NCBI GenBank assembly: GCA_020809705.1
Contig: CP085830.1
Span: 4,092,001 to 4,156,000 of the forward strand
DNA from: Calonectria ilicicola
Taxonomy: Eukaryota > Ascomycota > Sordariomycetes > Hypocreales > Nectriaceae
DNA length: 64,000 bases
Reading direction: 5' to 3'
Shown here: piece after piece, positions 1-12,051 of the stretch
Numbering within the stretch: position 1 is the stretch's first letter
Layout: each line of letters starts with the position of its first letter
The notes under the pieces: model-generated
Told to the model about the DNA's origin: nothing
Database searches by the model: none
Seen by the model: only the letters and a program-made list of their open reading frames with translations
Made by a program: the position numbers and the translations under genes

Positions 1-163
1 GGCGGCGCGGGTTCAGCGGGTCACCATTGGCGGCCGCAATCAGGATCCAGTTGTCGTCGACGGCAGGGATACTGCTTGGGATGGTGAGCTGGGCTGTTAC
101 TGAAAAGAAGAGGCATGTAAGTGCGATCACGACGGTCTGGAAAACGAAGCGTGCTTTGGCCAT
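1..163 (-). CDS. N-terminal part of a secreted protein (cut by window edge)
   Basis: An ATG at 163 on the minus strand opens a frame that stays open to the window edge (54 codons). The first ~24 residues form a classic secretory signal: Met-Ala-Lys-Ala-Arg-Phe, then a hydrophobic core and a likely cleavage after the Ala of a Val-Thr-Ala-Gln motif. The exported part begins with a short Ser/Pro-containing stretch followed by a Val-Asp-Asp-Asn-Trp-Ile-Leu-Ile-Ala segment. I do not recognise the family. Role, length and downstream introns lie outside the window. A different overlapping minus frame starting near 221 lacks a convincing signal and is less likely. The frame beginning at 163 is favoured because of the well-formed leader and an open frame to the edge. 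Confidence 0.6.
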   Translation of the reverse strand, partial: MAKARFVFQTVVIALTCLFFSVTAQLTIPSSIPAVDDNWILIAAANGDPLNPRR

Positions 164-1326
164 TGGGATTTGTTGCAATGGTCAATAGCGAAAGACTAGC
201 TACAAAAAGGGCTCTTTTCACAAAGGCGAACGGAATGGTAGAGTTTATATCAAAATCTCAAGATACCTTTGTGGTCTTGTTACTGGAATGTGATCCGCAA
301 TGGGCCCCAGAGGTTTGCCATTCTTGGCCATGGCAGACACTCGCCACTGGGCGCCAAACATTGGACAAGAAACATGAAGCAAGCCATCTGTACGGGAGAG
401 TGTGTTAATCTTTTCAAACGGTATGGTCTGGCGGCCAGCCTTGCCCAACTGTAAAGCTGTTTTCGTCCAAATAGACTGACCGGCTGGCTGGCTACCTTGA
501 GGGGCGCGGTTTCGGGCAAAACAACACGATAGGTAATTCATCCATCCCGCTCGGGCACTTGACATCGTTTATGTAAATTTTTCATTTCTAATAAAAACCT
601 CCGTCGAGGAAGAATCTCCGGATAGCCAGCATTATGAATCTCCGGCAGCTACATGGGCACCACGATACCCCACGGCCTGCCACCTACCTAGAACAGCCAT
701 GGCATCTGGGTTCCAGCATCATCAATCACCTTGCAGACGTCAAAATAACAAGGACTAGAGACCCTTGAATAATCCCACGCACTAGGTTACCAGTGTGCTG
801 GTCCAAGCGAACCGAACTTGAGGATGACGGGCGTCCGGGGCCATGTCCCGTTCTGGTCTGTCAAAGTGAAACGGAGTCTCAGGGTGGTGGCCAGTTCGGG
901 GCATCTCGCAGAAGGGGTTATTACAGAGCCATCCAGGCCTCTGGTGCCCCTGTGGTGTCCTTGCCTTGTGGTGTCCCTGTGGTGTCCCTTGGTCGGGTCA
1001 AGACGTCTGTCTGCTCACACACGGACCAACCAGGCAGGGCGAGGCGAGACCCAGGCCCGAAAACGTGGAAAAACGTGGCTCCCTCGTGGTGGTCAAAGAT
1101 GAAGGGACGTAGCTCCATCTCGCCTCGCCGCAACCCTTGATATTCTCGCAGCATCACTCGCTGCGCACAAACTCTTTCATGGTTCAATCTCCATGGGCCC
1201 ATCCTGCTCGTAGACTTGCCCATATTAGGCATTGTTAGCCCTCTTACCCTTGCTCCGGGATGCGGTCCCGCAAGCACATCCCCTCGCCCACCTGGGCTCA
1301 ATCAAAATCAGCACCCCCGGCCTGCT

Positions 1327-1347
1327 CTGCTGCTGCTGCTGCTGCTG
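1327..1347. repeat. (CTG)7 microsatellite
   Basis: Seven perfect CTG units lie in noncoding DNA of desert 1. Confidence 0.9.
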
Positions 1348-4300
1348 CGAGCGCTGTAGTTATTGCTCGAGGCGAGTGTGAGAGTCATGCAAGACCAGCC
1401 CGGTGGAGAAGCCCGGTGCGTCTGGCGGGCGTCCGTACCCACGGCAGGCCTAGTAGAGCGTGGCCGGGTGGAGGACCCGACGCCACCACATGGGGGATTC
1501 GCACCAGAGGGCCCCCAGAGGGCCCCAGAAGACCGGAGCTAAGATTGCTGGAGAGTCTGGGCGCGTAGGTTTTTGGGGACAATGAAGCGAAGAGCGAGGG
1601 AGGGAGGGAGGGAGCAGATGGCCCAGGACAGGGCGAGCAAAGTTTCCCAGACTAGGACTGGGACTGGTTGACGTTGACTGGTTGACTGGGGGCTTTGCCA
1701 TCTCCAGAAAACTATGGCGGGAAGAAGGGATTGGGGAGCGCGGAGATGGAGCCGGCGAACGGAAGTTTTAACGTTTAGGGAAGTTAGCTTTGGCAGCCGC
1801 CAATGATTCCAAGAAAGCCATGATATGATTCAAGGTTGCAGAGCGGCCTGATTTTCGTAGGATAGGGCACTTGGTGATTGCGAATTAGCCCGTCGCGGCG
1901 ATCAATTATCCTCAGACGGGAAAAAGCAACCACTGCCGGCAGGCGCTGGCTCAGGGCAAACGGTCTGGAGGCCAACCCTGCCGTGATGGTTCATTGTCAT
2001 CGCGTCCAAGCTTCTGCGCTGGCGTCGATTAAAAGCGCGTCTGAGCGCCAATTGACTAGGACGACGGGTAAGCAATAAGCCAGACCAGCACTGCCGGGTG
2101 CCCTTTTGAGCAAGGCGTCGGCGGATGATCGACTCATCCATGAGGGACAAAGCAATAACCTGGCCGAGGCCTATGCGCGTCAAAAAAGCGAAAATTGCCC
2201 GACCGTTGTGCGAGTGTCAGCGCATGTCTCATCAAGGTTGAGCCTCTCCAAACCGTCGAGATTCCCCCCCTCCAAAGCCAAGCGCGCGAACCCAAGAGGG
2301 AGCCACTACACATATGGCTCCATTCATCCGTGGGGCCACTGTTTAATTCATGGCTTGAGTCCAGCGTAGCTATTGGAACCCCAAGCCGGAACGAGTCTAG
2401 GCCACGGGTAAGGGGAATGATGAACGGTCTTCTAGTTCTTCACCGTTGGGAGTCGTTCAAGAATCCAGAGCAAAGCCCATCACCCGTTATACCCTCCATT
2501 TCAGCCCAGGATTCAGGTAGCCGGTTTCATCTTGGGGTGATCGGCCTTTATCGCATCTCGCTCCGTCAGAATCCAATCCGGCAGTGCAAGGAACAGTCAT
2601 CCGGAATTCCCCAGGCTGCCCAAGGGCCCAAGGCCAGACAAGGCGGATGGATAGCTGCTATACTCCTCTCAGAAACAACTCTGGGCCCTGGCTCGATGGA
2701 GGGGGAAGACGATCCGGCCCGATGCTCTGGAGCCAGCAATCGTCCCATGCGTCGTCAACGACCAGGTATGGGTCGGAGACTTGACTTGATCTGGAGACGC
2801 GATCCCTGAGGGCTGATTAGGATCAGGAGGGAGGGGTGTTGAGTTCGGTGTCCGATTGCCAATACCGCCTCCAGTTTGGTACAGGATCGACGATTGCGAG
2901 TATGGTTGTGGTTGCTCTTGTTCTGGGGAACATGGATTGTTCGGATCCACGACCATGGACACAAGGAGCCCCTCACAAGAAGGGGAAAAGAACCAACAAC
3001 GAAGGCATTCAAAGGGGAACAGCAACCTATTCGGGTAGCTTAGACGACCCAGATATCGGGACGCGAGACGCGAGCCTCGTGGTCGTCGAACCACCCTTGC
3101 ATTAGGACTTTGCAGTGACAGAAGATATCTGACAAAGGCTCAACCCAGCCCAACTTAATCCAACATGGCGGTAGCATTCGTCAAACCTACATCGACTCTG
3201 CCCAGTGTTAGCTCCCTTAACCTTAAACTCTGATATCTATCTGGTCGAGGCGCAGTCAAAGCGAACATAAAAGCCTCCTCGGAAAACGGACATCAACCCA
3301 ACACCGATGACTATGGAAACGATGGCAGCATCCTGGGGCGCACCCACAAATTGCCTGGGTGCGTGTGTGCTCCGCAAGCTCCAACTTTGTTGGACACTTG
3401 TCAAACCCCTCCACCGCACCCTCGCATCTTCGCCTTGCCTGGGGCCGGCAAGGCAGGGAACATGGGACCTAAGTCTTGTCTATCTGTCTATGTCTTGTGC
3501 GCCTTGTGCTTTGGGCCTTGGATAGATATAACCACATCCCACATCGCGGGTGCGGCGTAAAAGCTCGGGGCATGGGTAGGCGCCCGACCCGACTGCACAA
3601 CATATGCTTGTTGGAGCACAAGCACTGACTGGACACACACACACATACTTCCCGCACGTACATGTGCACACAGACGCGGTTCACTGACAGGAAGGCCACT
3701 GGAGAGGGGGATGGCAGAAAGATGGCATGGTTTGACCAACTAGCCCGCTGAGGAACCGTTGGACAACAGGCACACCTTCAGTACCGCCCATAACTAGAGC
3801 ACCCGTCGCTGAAATGGCGTAAATTTTTACCCCTGACTTGTTTAGTTCGGTCGGACCGGGGAGAGGGGCCGATTCATGGGATTTGCGATCATCACATTCC
3901 GCCGACAGGCACAACCGGCCCAAACGTGCGAGTATTCCGACAAAGAAATGAGGGGGGCTAAAAAAAAGACGAGGAATTACAAAGAGGCCGTCCCGGGCAA
4001 ATGAGAGAAAGAAGAAAATGCCGAGGTTTTTTATGGGATATGTACGATGACGAGTTAGCTAGGCAGCGAGGTCACCGAGTGGGCAAGCGCCGGTGAGCCA
4101 GCGACGTATGTCAGCGGCCATTGTTACATGGAAATGGAATTTGGGGGCCAGCTGTGCAGTGGACAAGCTAGATTTCGGGACCCGGGTGCACTGATTGGGT
4201 ACTTTCTCATGAGGATAGCCGGGGTTTTTTTCTGGATCTACCCTGTCCGGAATCATCTCGTACGGAAAGCCCAATTGCCTCCCGGGCTTGGGTTTCGTTG

Positions 4301-5002
4301 GTGCCAGGTGCTTGGTGTCAGGGTGGTATGCATACTACCGCGTGCAAGGGTGTAGGAGAGACATAAAAAAGTAAAAAGCTCAGGGTCCATCTGGAATAGC
4401 TCGCCTTGTGATGGAGGGTGGCATGGGCGGATGCAAGGTACCAGGCACACCCGGCAAGGGATCAAAGAAGCAAAGCGCACCTGGAGGATCTTCGCTTCCC
4501 TGCCTCGTGCGACGTATATCGCCCCCGGCCTAATTATTCCTCGACGTGCCGAGGGGAGACATCGACAAGATGCATGTGTGTGCGTGTGTGCGTGCGCGTG
4601 TGTGCACACGGACAGTTGCTTACTTTTGCTTGGCCGAGATGGAATGGATCCTGCCGAGATCCTTTTGCGACGCTCAAACGAATGCAACACGAGAAAGCCA
4701 AAAAAGAGACTTTGGAAACATCTCGTCCGCTCACCGAGGTGGTTTGATGCCCAAGCAAACCCTCAAAAGGAACTCGGTACCGCGGTACGTAATGCTCTGT
4801 GCCGCAGGTAGGGCGGAGAAATGTACCTTGGAGGCCATTTATTCGGTTTCAGAGAGGTCAGAGGGGGAATGTGCATTGTGCGCAGAGTGCAGATCAACGG
4901 GATTGCTTTTCAAGAAGCAAACGGCGGTAATCGTGGGCCACGAATCGTCGGCGACGAATCGTAGGCATCAAGGTCTGAGACAAGGGAGGAGCGGAGAGAC
5001 AG

Positions 5003-5020
5003 CGAGAGAGAGAGAGAGAG
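5003..5020. repeat. (GA)n microsatellite
   Basis: A purine GA dinucleotide tract of about eight units. A complementary pyrimidine TC tract lies ~600 bp downstream in the same orientation, so the two could pair in a transcript. Confidence 0.85.
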
Positions 5021-5600
5021 CAGTGTATGGTCAATGCGTAGCCGAGTTGATGTGTCGGCTGTCACTACTTGTAAACCCTGCATGAGACGCCTGTGGCGGA
5101 AAAAGCAAAAGAAAAGAAAGCACGAGAAGCAGAAAAAGAAACGGAAACAGGGCATTGTAGTCTCCAATATCGTCTCGCATTGTTCTCTCTCTTTGATTTG
5201 CCAGGGAGGGATATGGCGCAGTCTGACAGGCGAGGGTATAGTTTTTGCTTCTTTTCTTTTTTTGCCATTCTCGGGAGGGGGCAATTGTCGGTTGGCCATT
5301 TTGAGCTGTTTTTAGGTATCGTCATTCTCAGGGCGAGGCGCTATTCTTGCTTTTTCGTCCCATCAATCTACCCACCGTCGGGCCCCGTGATTGCCGCTGT
5401 CATCCCACTGAACCCTTGGTGAGCGCCCTCCGTACCTAGGTGCCGAGCGAGTAAGTGCATGGTGGAGTTGAGGATGACCGCCTACACCCTGCCAGTTTAT
5501 ATCTAACTGGAGGTTGTCGGTGCTACCCACAATACATACATGTCACCCATCTCACATCTTTTGTCTTGTCTTGTTTTCTTTGTTTTGTATTGCTTTACTG

Positions 5601-5620
5601 TCTCTCTCTCTCTCTCTCTC
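5601..5620. repeat. (TC)10 microsatellite
   Basis: Ten TC units are visible in noncoding DNA. Confidence 0.9.
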
Positions 5621-7239
5621 CTGTAACAGTCCCAAAACACGGCAATGCACCGGCAAGCAGCCCATGCGTCACCGAGAATTTGGAATGGGCGGGGGGGAGC
5701 AAGACAAGATGAACTCTGTCCTCCCCCATACATATTTGGGGGGCCCGCGAACAACCAGAGTAGCGCCGGGACGGGGGTGCGGATCATGTCTTGCTTCGGT
5801 TCCGGACCCTCTCTTTCCTCTGGTTTGTGCAGAAGACTCATAAGCTCCGTGCCGTTTAATGTTAGCACTCTAGCCTCGCCTTTGGGCCCCATTGGCCCAT
5901 TGGCTCTGGCAGCATTTGAGGCCCCCTCGCCCTTTGTATCGTGCTTGATGAGGTTCATGACTCGTCGGCACTCATTTCCGTGACCCGTTCTCCGCAGGGC
6001 CATGTCCCAATAGTCCCCAGGAAATGGCAATCATCTTGTCATGTTGGCACTACCCGTGCCTTGGCTAGAGAAGGCTGTGTGTCCTGATGTTCAGCCATAC
6101 CCAATTCATACAGCCGCCCGCAGCAGGTATCGTGATGATGAACTATCTGGGTCCGCCGGCGGCATTGATGCTGGCTCGCTCTTGGATCTCCCTCCTGCCT
6201 GCCTGGGTGTGTTCCCTCCCTCCCTCCCTCCCCCCGGGCTGTGTAGTGTGTGTAGTGTATGGGGTTGATGCCTTGCCCTATCAGCCATTATCGCATCCCG
6301 CATCCCGCCTTGCACGCATTGATGCAGAAATCTATTGCTTCATGCTTAGTCACTTCTCCCATTGACTTTGAAATAAGCTATCGTCATTCACTCACGTGCA
6401 AATACGTGAAAAGCAAACAACCAGACGCCCAAGCCTCTAGGCGCGGGCATCACTCATTTCTCTTCCGCCAAGCCGTCAAAAAAACAACAAATTTGGCTCG
6501 ACCCTTGGCCTGATCCTCAAACTGCACTTGCTCCAGCAAGCCGGGACCAGATCAGACATCCCAACGCGCGCCGTGTGTCGACAGTCCCAAGCGACCGACG
6601 GGGCCTCGCAGGTTGGTCGTCGCGCAGGCAAGGCCAGGCCAGGCCAACCCACCACCAATGCTCACTACTACTCGCTACCAACACCACTACTGCTACCACT
6701 ACACGAAAGCGGCCGGCTTGCTCCATTCCCCCATCCACATCCACATCCAGAATCCCGCCCGTCGCATTTGGCCAGCAGACGCGCGATTCTAGCAGCAGCC
6801 ACCAAAGCTCCAAGCTCCCAGTCCAAACCCAAGCCAGCAGCTTTCTCGCGCACCAGAGCTGAGCAAGCTCGCACCACTAGCAGCGTTGCTTCGCATACCC
6901 CTACACCTCCCTGGCCGTGATCGCCCACCCGAACCCCCCAGCTGGCCCCTACCCACGTCTCCCACGCCTCCCCCGGGGCCCTAAACGACGCTCGGGCGCC
7001 TCCTAGCAATCGCCTGGGCCACTGTTGGGCCTAGCTCCAACCCCCGCAGACGAGTCGAGCGTCACCCCCCTAGACGCCTCGTTTGCTTTCGTCCCGTCGA
7101 CTCCAGGCAGTCCCTCAAAAGCGCCGCGCCCCGTCTCGCTCCCGTCAGCCCGTACTGCTGCTGCGCCTGCGCCTGCATCTGTTCTGGGTGACTGCCTGTC
7201 TTTCTGTCTAGAAGCTCAAGCCTTGGCCTGCATCCAATT

Positions 7240-7597
7240 ACCCCCCCAGGGAAGAAAAAAAAAACTAATCTCATCTTTCTCTCTCTTCACTTCCTCTTCC
7301 GTCCGTCTTCCTCCCCTCGCAGCACGGCCGACCCGTTTCTTCTCTTCTTGTGCTCCCCAGCTACTCCAACGGATAGAATTCGGCCTCGCTTTTCTCTTCT
7401 CGCCTAACTGTTTGCTTGTTGAATATCGACTGCTCGTCGCTCGTTCCTCGTCGCTCCCCTCTACTCTTCTACATCACCAGTTTCGTCCGAACTCAGAGCC
7501 CCACCTCCCCGAGCGCCTCTCGCCATATCAGCCCAGAGCTCGACCTTGGCTACAACCACTTCACTTTACAACAACCACCTTTTCTGCTAAATTCAAC
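7240..7597 (+). promoter_or_regulatory. Pyrimidine-rich leader of URC4
   Basis: The 350 bases before the URC4 start are dominated by C and T with repeated TCTTC, CTCTC and TTCTC runs, the usual composition of transcription-start regions and 5' leaders in filamentous fungi. The region stays open in the URC4 frame but contains no in-frame ATG before 7598, so it is read as leader and not as an N-terminal extension. Confidence 0.5.
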
Positions 7598-9530
7598 ATG
7601 GGCCTTTTCTCTCGCAAAGAGAAGGCCCCGAAGGCCGAGCCTGCCATCAACACCGCACAATCCAATGCCAGCGTCAATTCGAGTACCAGCCTGCGGTCGC
7701 CTCCGGGCGCCCAGCGCAATCCTGTGAACCGCTCCTCTGCCACCAGCACCACTCCTGGCAGTCCCATGTCCCCCGTCAAGCTCCCCAAGATCGATCTGCC
7801 TCGACCTCCGGACCCTCAACTTGACCCTGCTGGTTACCTGCGAAGTCTCGGCGCTGTAAGAGAGAGATGTACTCTGGTCACCGAAAAGGCCTATCGCAAT
7901 GAGCTCAAGCACTTTGACGTGGATATGAACAAATTCTCGGATGTGGTTACTTTTGTCTCAGGAATTATCAAGGTATGCTATACTCTTTTTTTTTCTGCGT
8001 GTTTTTGTTATTATTGTTTTTTTTTCTCCTCTCTTTTCTTTTTCCTTTGCGCGACCTCGTGTCGATGCGACTACGGCTTGTACCATGTCTCACAGTGGGG
8101 ACGGCTTACACGCGAACACGGTTGTCATGCAAGAAGCATTGCTAACCAATGACCGCACAGAGAGACTTTGATGCTCCTTTTACCACCATTCCCGCCCATG
8201 GAAGATACCAGCACTTTGCAGTTGGTGGCCGAGATCGCATTTCGCAACTTTTGTCCACTTGGCCCGACACCGTCGACAACACTGAGCGATGTCGTCGTCT
8301 GATTGATCTATTTGTCGTCAGCGTGCTGTTGGATGCAGGCGCAGGAACACAATGGTCCTACAAGAGCAACGAGAACGGGCGTATGTACCGGCGATCAGAG
8401 GGTGTTGCAGTGGCCAGTCTGGAAATGTTCAAAACTGTGAGTAGCTGACTCGTGCGCTGGTGATCAAAGAGCCACAGCTGACATATGCGCCCAGGGAGCC
8501 TTTTCCAGCAACCCCAGCAACAAGTTCCAGGTCGACAAGCAGGGTCTCCAGGGCCTGACTATTGAGAAGCTGACGACCAGTCTCCAATCAAGACCAGGAA
8601 ACGAAATGGCCGGTCTACCAGGGCGCACAGAGATGATGACCCGGCTGGCCAAGGCTCTCATTGAAAAGCCTGATTACTTTGGCGCTGATGGCCGCCCAGG
8701 TAACATTGTTGGTATGTGGCTTTCCCCTGCATAATGAGTAAACGAGGGCTAACAGCGATTTAGATCACCTCCTATCACACCCCTCCACACAGGCGTCATC
8801 GATGCTTATTGTTCCGCTGCCCGTGCTCTGGAACGTTTTGATGACAGGCCTCGCGCCCATCTTCTCTCAATCCCGAACCGCAATCAATGGTGTGCCTCTA
8901 GGTGACGCTTGGTCTTGCCAGTCCATGCCCCAGCCCGCCACATCTCCCAAAGTCTCCGCCTTCCCCAACAGCACCAACACCTCAGCATGGGAATCAATCC
9001 TCCCCTTCCACAAGCTCATTCAGTGGCTCACATACTCACTGATGCAGCCCATGCAGTCATTGCTGAAGATGCACTTTGCTGGCACAGAGCTACTGACTGG
9101 CCTACCGGAATACCGAAACGGTGGTCTCTTTATTGATATGGGTGTTATCACTTTGAAGAAGGATGATGCCGAACGTGGTCTCCAAAATTACCAAGACTGG
9201 TGCCGACGCACAGGCACTACTGCCGTCGAGGTGGCGCCAATGTTCGAGCCCAGTGATGATGTTGTTGTTGAATGGAGAGGCGTGACAGTTGGCTTCCTCG
9301 ATAAGCTTGCCGCGGAAGTAAACAGAGCGCTCCACTCAGAACTAGACGGCCACCAATTGACGCTAGCGCAATTGCTAGAAGCTGGTAGCTGGAGGGTAAG
9401 AAGTCCCATGCCATGTCTGGATATCAACAAGCTAACAAGTTGCAAGGGTGGTCGTGAAATTGCCGAGATTCACCGGCCTAATACTAAGGAGCCTCCGATT
9501 CTTATCGAGAGCGACGGAACCGTTTTCTAA
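7598..9530 (+). CDS. URC4: URC4/urg3-like DUF1688 protein of uracil catabolism
   Basis: Five exons join in frame: 7598-7972, 8161-8436, 8495-8711, 8764-9395 and 9447-9530, giving 527 residues. The product starts Met-Gly-Leu-Phe-Ser-Arg-Lys with a Ser/Pro-rich N-terminal stretch. It then follows the DUF1688 pattern: a block ending in FDVD...FVSGIIK, a GRYQHFAVGGRDR block, a PLGDAW block, HKLIQWLTYSL, GLPEYRNGGLFID, and a terminal GGREIAE...SDGTVF. These blocks are characteristic of Urc4/Urg3, a protein of unresolved biochemistry in the fungal URC uracil-degradation pathway. ATG 7598 is the first in-frame Met. Introns have clear GT-AG ends and CTAAC branch sites. The last intron (51 nt) is a stop-free multiple of three, but removing it restores the conserved C-terminus. 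The gene converges on OXA1. Confidence 0.9.
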
Positions 9531-10488
9531 TGTTTAAATCAGCGAGGATCAAGTCATTGGACTTGAAGCCGAACTTGAAAGTAAAGGAAAGTCACCGTAG
9601 AGGTGCGGTGACGGGAAAGTTATGGATCTACACAGAAAGGCAGGGGCCTTTTTTTATCTTCCTTGTGAAAGCACTATTAAGGCATTTGACATACTTTTCA
9701 TTTCTACCCGATTTTTTTTCCTATTCCCCCCCAAAGGCCCCCCTTGATAGGAATGAGGGGGGAAAGGGAGGGCAGCCTCCAAAAGTGGGTGGCAGAGCAG
9801 AGCAATGGACAGAGGAGATGCTCGGTATTAGGCTACGAACCCACACACACACACACACACACATTAGTTCCGAATAATGGACACGTACAAGCAAAGTCGT
9901 GCATGGAGGGAGGCGGCGTTTGCGCTTCGAAGTCAGTCGAGGTTCCTATGTTTTTTCTGGCTGTTGTTGTCTTTTCCTCGCAGTGATGATTAAATACCAC
10001 ACAATGTACTGATTCGAGAGACTTGAGAGAGTTGTAAAGAGATGCACTTATTTGCAACAAACACAAGATAGACGGAGTTTCAAGTTAATCAAGAATGGGA
10101 GTTCCCAGGTCTATTACATGGTACACTTGTATATCTTTCATTCAGTTACACGCCCGAGAGCTTTTTTGGGTAGTTTCCGGTTTCCCTCCCCGCCCTCCCA
10201 TGCATCTATTGTACAATGAACATTGGCTTTTCTCCCTTGCAACCCCAACTCCCTTCAAACAAGTGAAGAGGTTTTGGTGTTGCGGCAAACACATCCAAGT
10301 CCTTTTTTCCCCTTCAGCCCACTTGATATATATTTACACAAGCCTATCCAACGGTCGCCGTCTCTTCAAGGGGAGCACTGGGCCCGTCTTCATTATGCCG
10401 TATTCTAGCAGACCCCTTGATCATGTTTCATATCGTCGTGCGTCTACTAAGCGTGAAATGATAAACCCCAGTCATTAAGGTTTAGTGT
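9531..10488. other. Intergenic between convergent URC4 and OXA1
   Basis: This 3'-to-3' spacer contains a (CA)11 tract at 9842-9863 and no supported gene. Short frames in it have no family resemblance. It presumably holds the 3' UTRs and polyadenylation regions of both genes. Confidence 0.6.
9842..9863. repeat. (CA)11 microsatellite
   Basis: A perfect CA dinucleotide run lies in the 3' region of URC4. Confidence 0.9.
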
Positions 10489-12051
10489 TTATCGCTTATA
10501 CTTCTTCTGGAACTCGTCGCGCTCCAGCTGCTTGCGCATATCCTCAATCTTCTTCAATGTCTCCTGGCGCTTCTTCTCAGCACGCTCAGCTTCAGTTCCG
10601 GCATACTTGCCGGTGTAGCTGGTCATCTGATCCGAGAAGCCCTTCTTCATGTCGTCAAGGTTGTTGGTGAGACGCTCACGGAGGCCAGAAATACCAGGGC
10701 TGGTGGGGCGGGGAGCCTGGTACTTGATCTCCTCGACAGGGAGAATAGGGAGGCCGACAACTTTGCGAATTGACTCGTTGTTGAGGATGACAGCCTGGAG
10801 AAGAGTGGCAGAACCGGTGGTAACCATCATCAGGTTGACACCAGCGGAGAGGAAAGTGGTACCAATGAAACCAACAGTACCAAACACCCACATCATCTTC
10901 TTCATCATGGCCTTTTGCTGGGCAGGGGCATACTTGGAGTTGACCTGAACCTGTGTTAGAAATATTGCAACGGTCCCAGAGCCAAGAAACTTACCAGCAT
11001 AGCACCAAACAGGAGACCAGAACCAACAGCAGGGAGGATAAAGTAGGGGTCCGACACAGTCAGGTCAGTGAACCAGAGGTAACCAGCGTTCTCCAGAGAA
11101 GGCACTGGGATGTTGGCCATACCGCTAATAATACGGAACAGACCGAAACTGAAAGGAATCTGGAGGAAGGCCCAGAACATGCCCGTGGTGGAAGCACCAT
11201 ACTGCTCACGAAGCATCTTGTTCTGGAACTGACCCTTCTGGATCATCTCACGGTCGTTGTTCATGTAACCCTTCTGAACCAACGCCAATGCCTCCTTGGA
11301 GCGGGGGTCCTGGCGCAATTCATTCATTGTAGCACTGAATCGCATGCTGCGGATCTGAGGGTAAAACATGATGGCACGGAGAGCCAGAGCCGTGGCAATA
11401 ATGGAACCACCCCAACCCAATCCAGTCCAGACGTGGACATGCTCGAGCGCCCACTGCATCACAGAAGTTGGTCCCCAGCCGTAATCTAGGCCAATGGCAG
11501 ACAGGAATCCAATGTCCTCGGGCATGTTGAGAATGTTGGCGCTGCCCAGATCGGCGATGGAGGCGAGGTCGAGATCGGTGGGAACGACGGGGGCATCAGT
11601 AGCAGGAGCAGAGACAATTGGCTCAACAGGCGCGGCAACAGGCTCCTCTACAACGGCTTGTTGCACCTCGGCCACGGGTTCGGGAGTCGTCGTCGCAGTT
11701 TCGGCAGCAGCGGGTTCCTCAGTCTTCTTCTTTCCGTAGCCCCAAAGCGACAATGACCTGACACCACCCAGTGTGGCGGGAGCAGCAACACCCAAGACAC
11801 CAACTCGTGAGCCAGCCAGCAGAGTGGCGCGGGGGCTCTTCATGGCGGTTCCGAATTGGCGTCCATCTCCAAGTCGTCGGGGAAGAGTCCTTGAGACCTA
11901 TAACAGCCGATAGGTTAGCATGCTGCGGGCTGAGGGCATGTGAGAGCCATTGAGGCATAAAATTGCGGGTGACACATACGGATTGGGCAGATAGTTGCCT
12001 CTGAAACGCCCCCGAGGGCAGGGAGCGCACAATTCCTCTGCTAGGAAGCAT
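10489..12051 (-). CDS. OXA1: Mitochondrial inner-membrane insertase Oxa1
   Basis: Three exons on the minus strand, 11980-12051, 10995-11897 and 10489-10950, encode 478 residues. The N-terminus is basic and Ser-rich (mitochondrial presequence), followed by an Ala/Glu/Pro-rich linker. The YidC/Oxa1 core begins at a WALEHVHVWTGLGWGGSI block, continues with FYPQIRSMRFSATM and a long charged matrix loop, and includes further membrane helices ending near a GxxNLMMV segment. The C-terminal tail is strongly charged (Lys/Glu/Arg, coiled-coil-like), as in Oxa1 where it contacts the mitochondrial ribosome. Oxa1 inserts mitochondrially made and some conservatively sorted proteins into the inner membrane. 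Introns are 82 and 44 nt with GTATGT and GTAAGT donors. MIM1 is the next gene upstream on the same strand. Confidence 0.93.

Larger units (their letters stand above)
164..7597. other. Gene desert 1 (about 7.4 kb), ending in the promoter/5' UTR of URC4
   Basis: I see no protein family in any frame here; the open frames are short, overlap on both strands and have no coherent domain. The DNA is GC-normal rather than AT-rich, so it does not look RIP-mutated. It contains several microsatellites (listed separately). The last kilobase, roughly 6500-7597, is increasingly pyrimidine-rich on the plus strand, as expected for the core promoter and leader of the downstream gene. A Pro/Ser/Gln-rich minus-strand frame at about 2669-2955 is the only stretch that looks faintly protein-like, and it is too weak to call. 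Confidence 0.6.

Noticed and set aside
2195..2809. 204-codon plus-strand ORF in desert 1
   Set aside because: Overlapping open frames exist on both strands, the composition is not protein-like and there is no family resemblance.
7025..7597. 191-codon open extension in frame with URC4
   Set aside because: It has no in-frame ATG before 7598, is pyrimidine-rich like a fungal leader, and URC4-type proteins begin near MGLFSRK.
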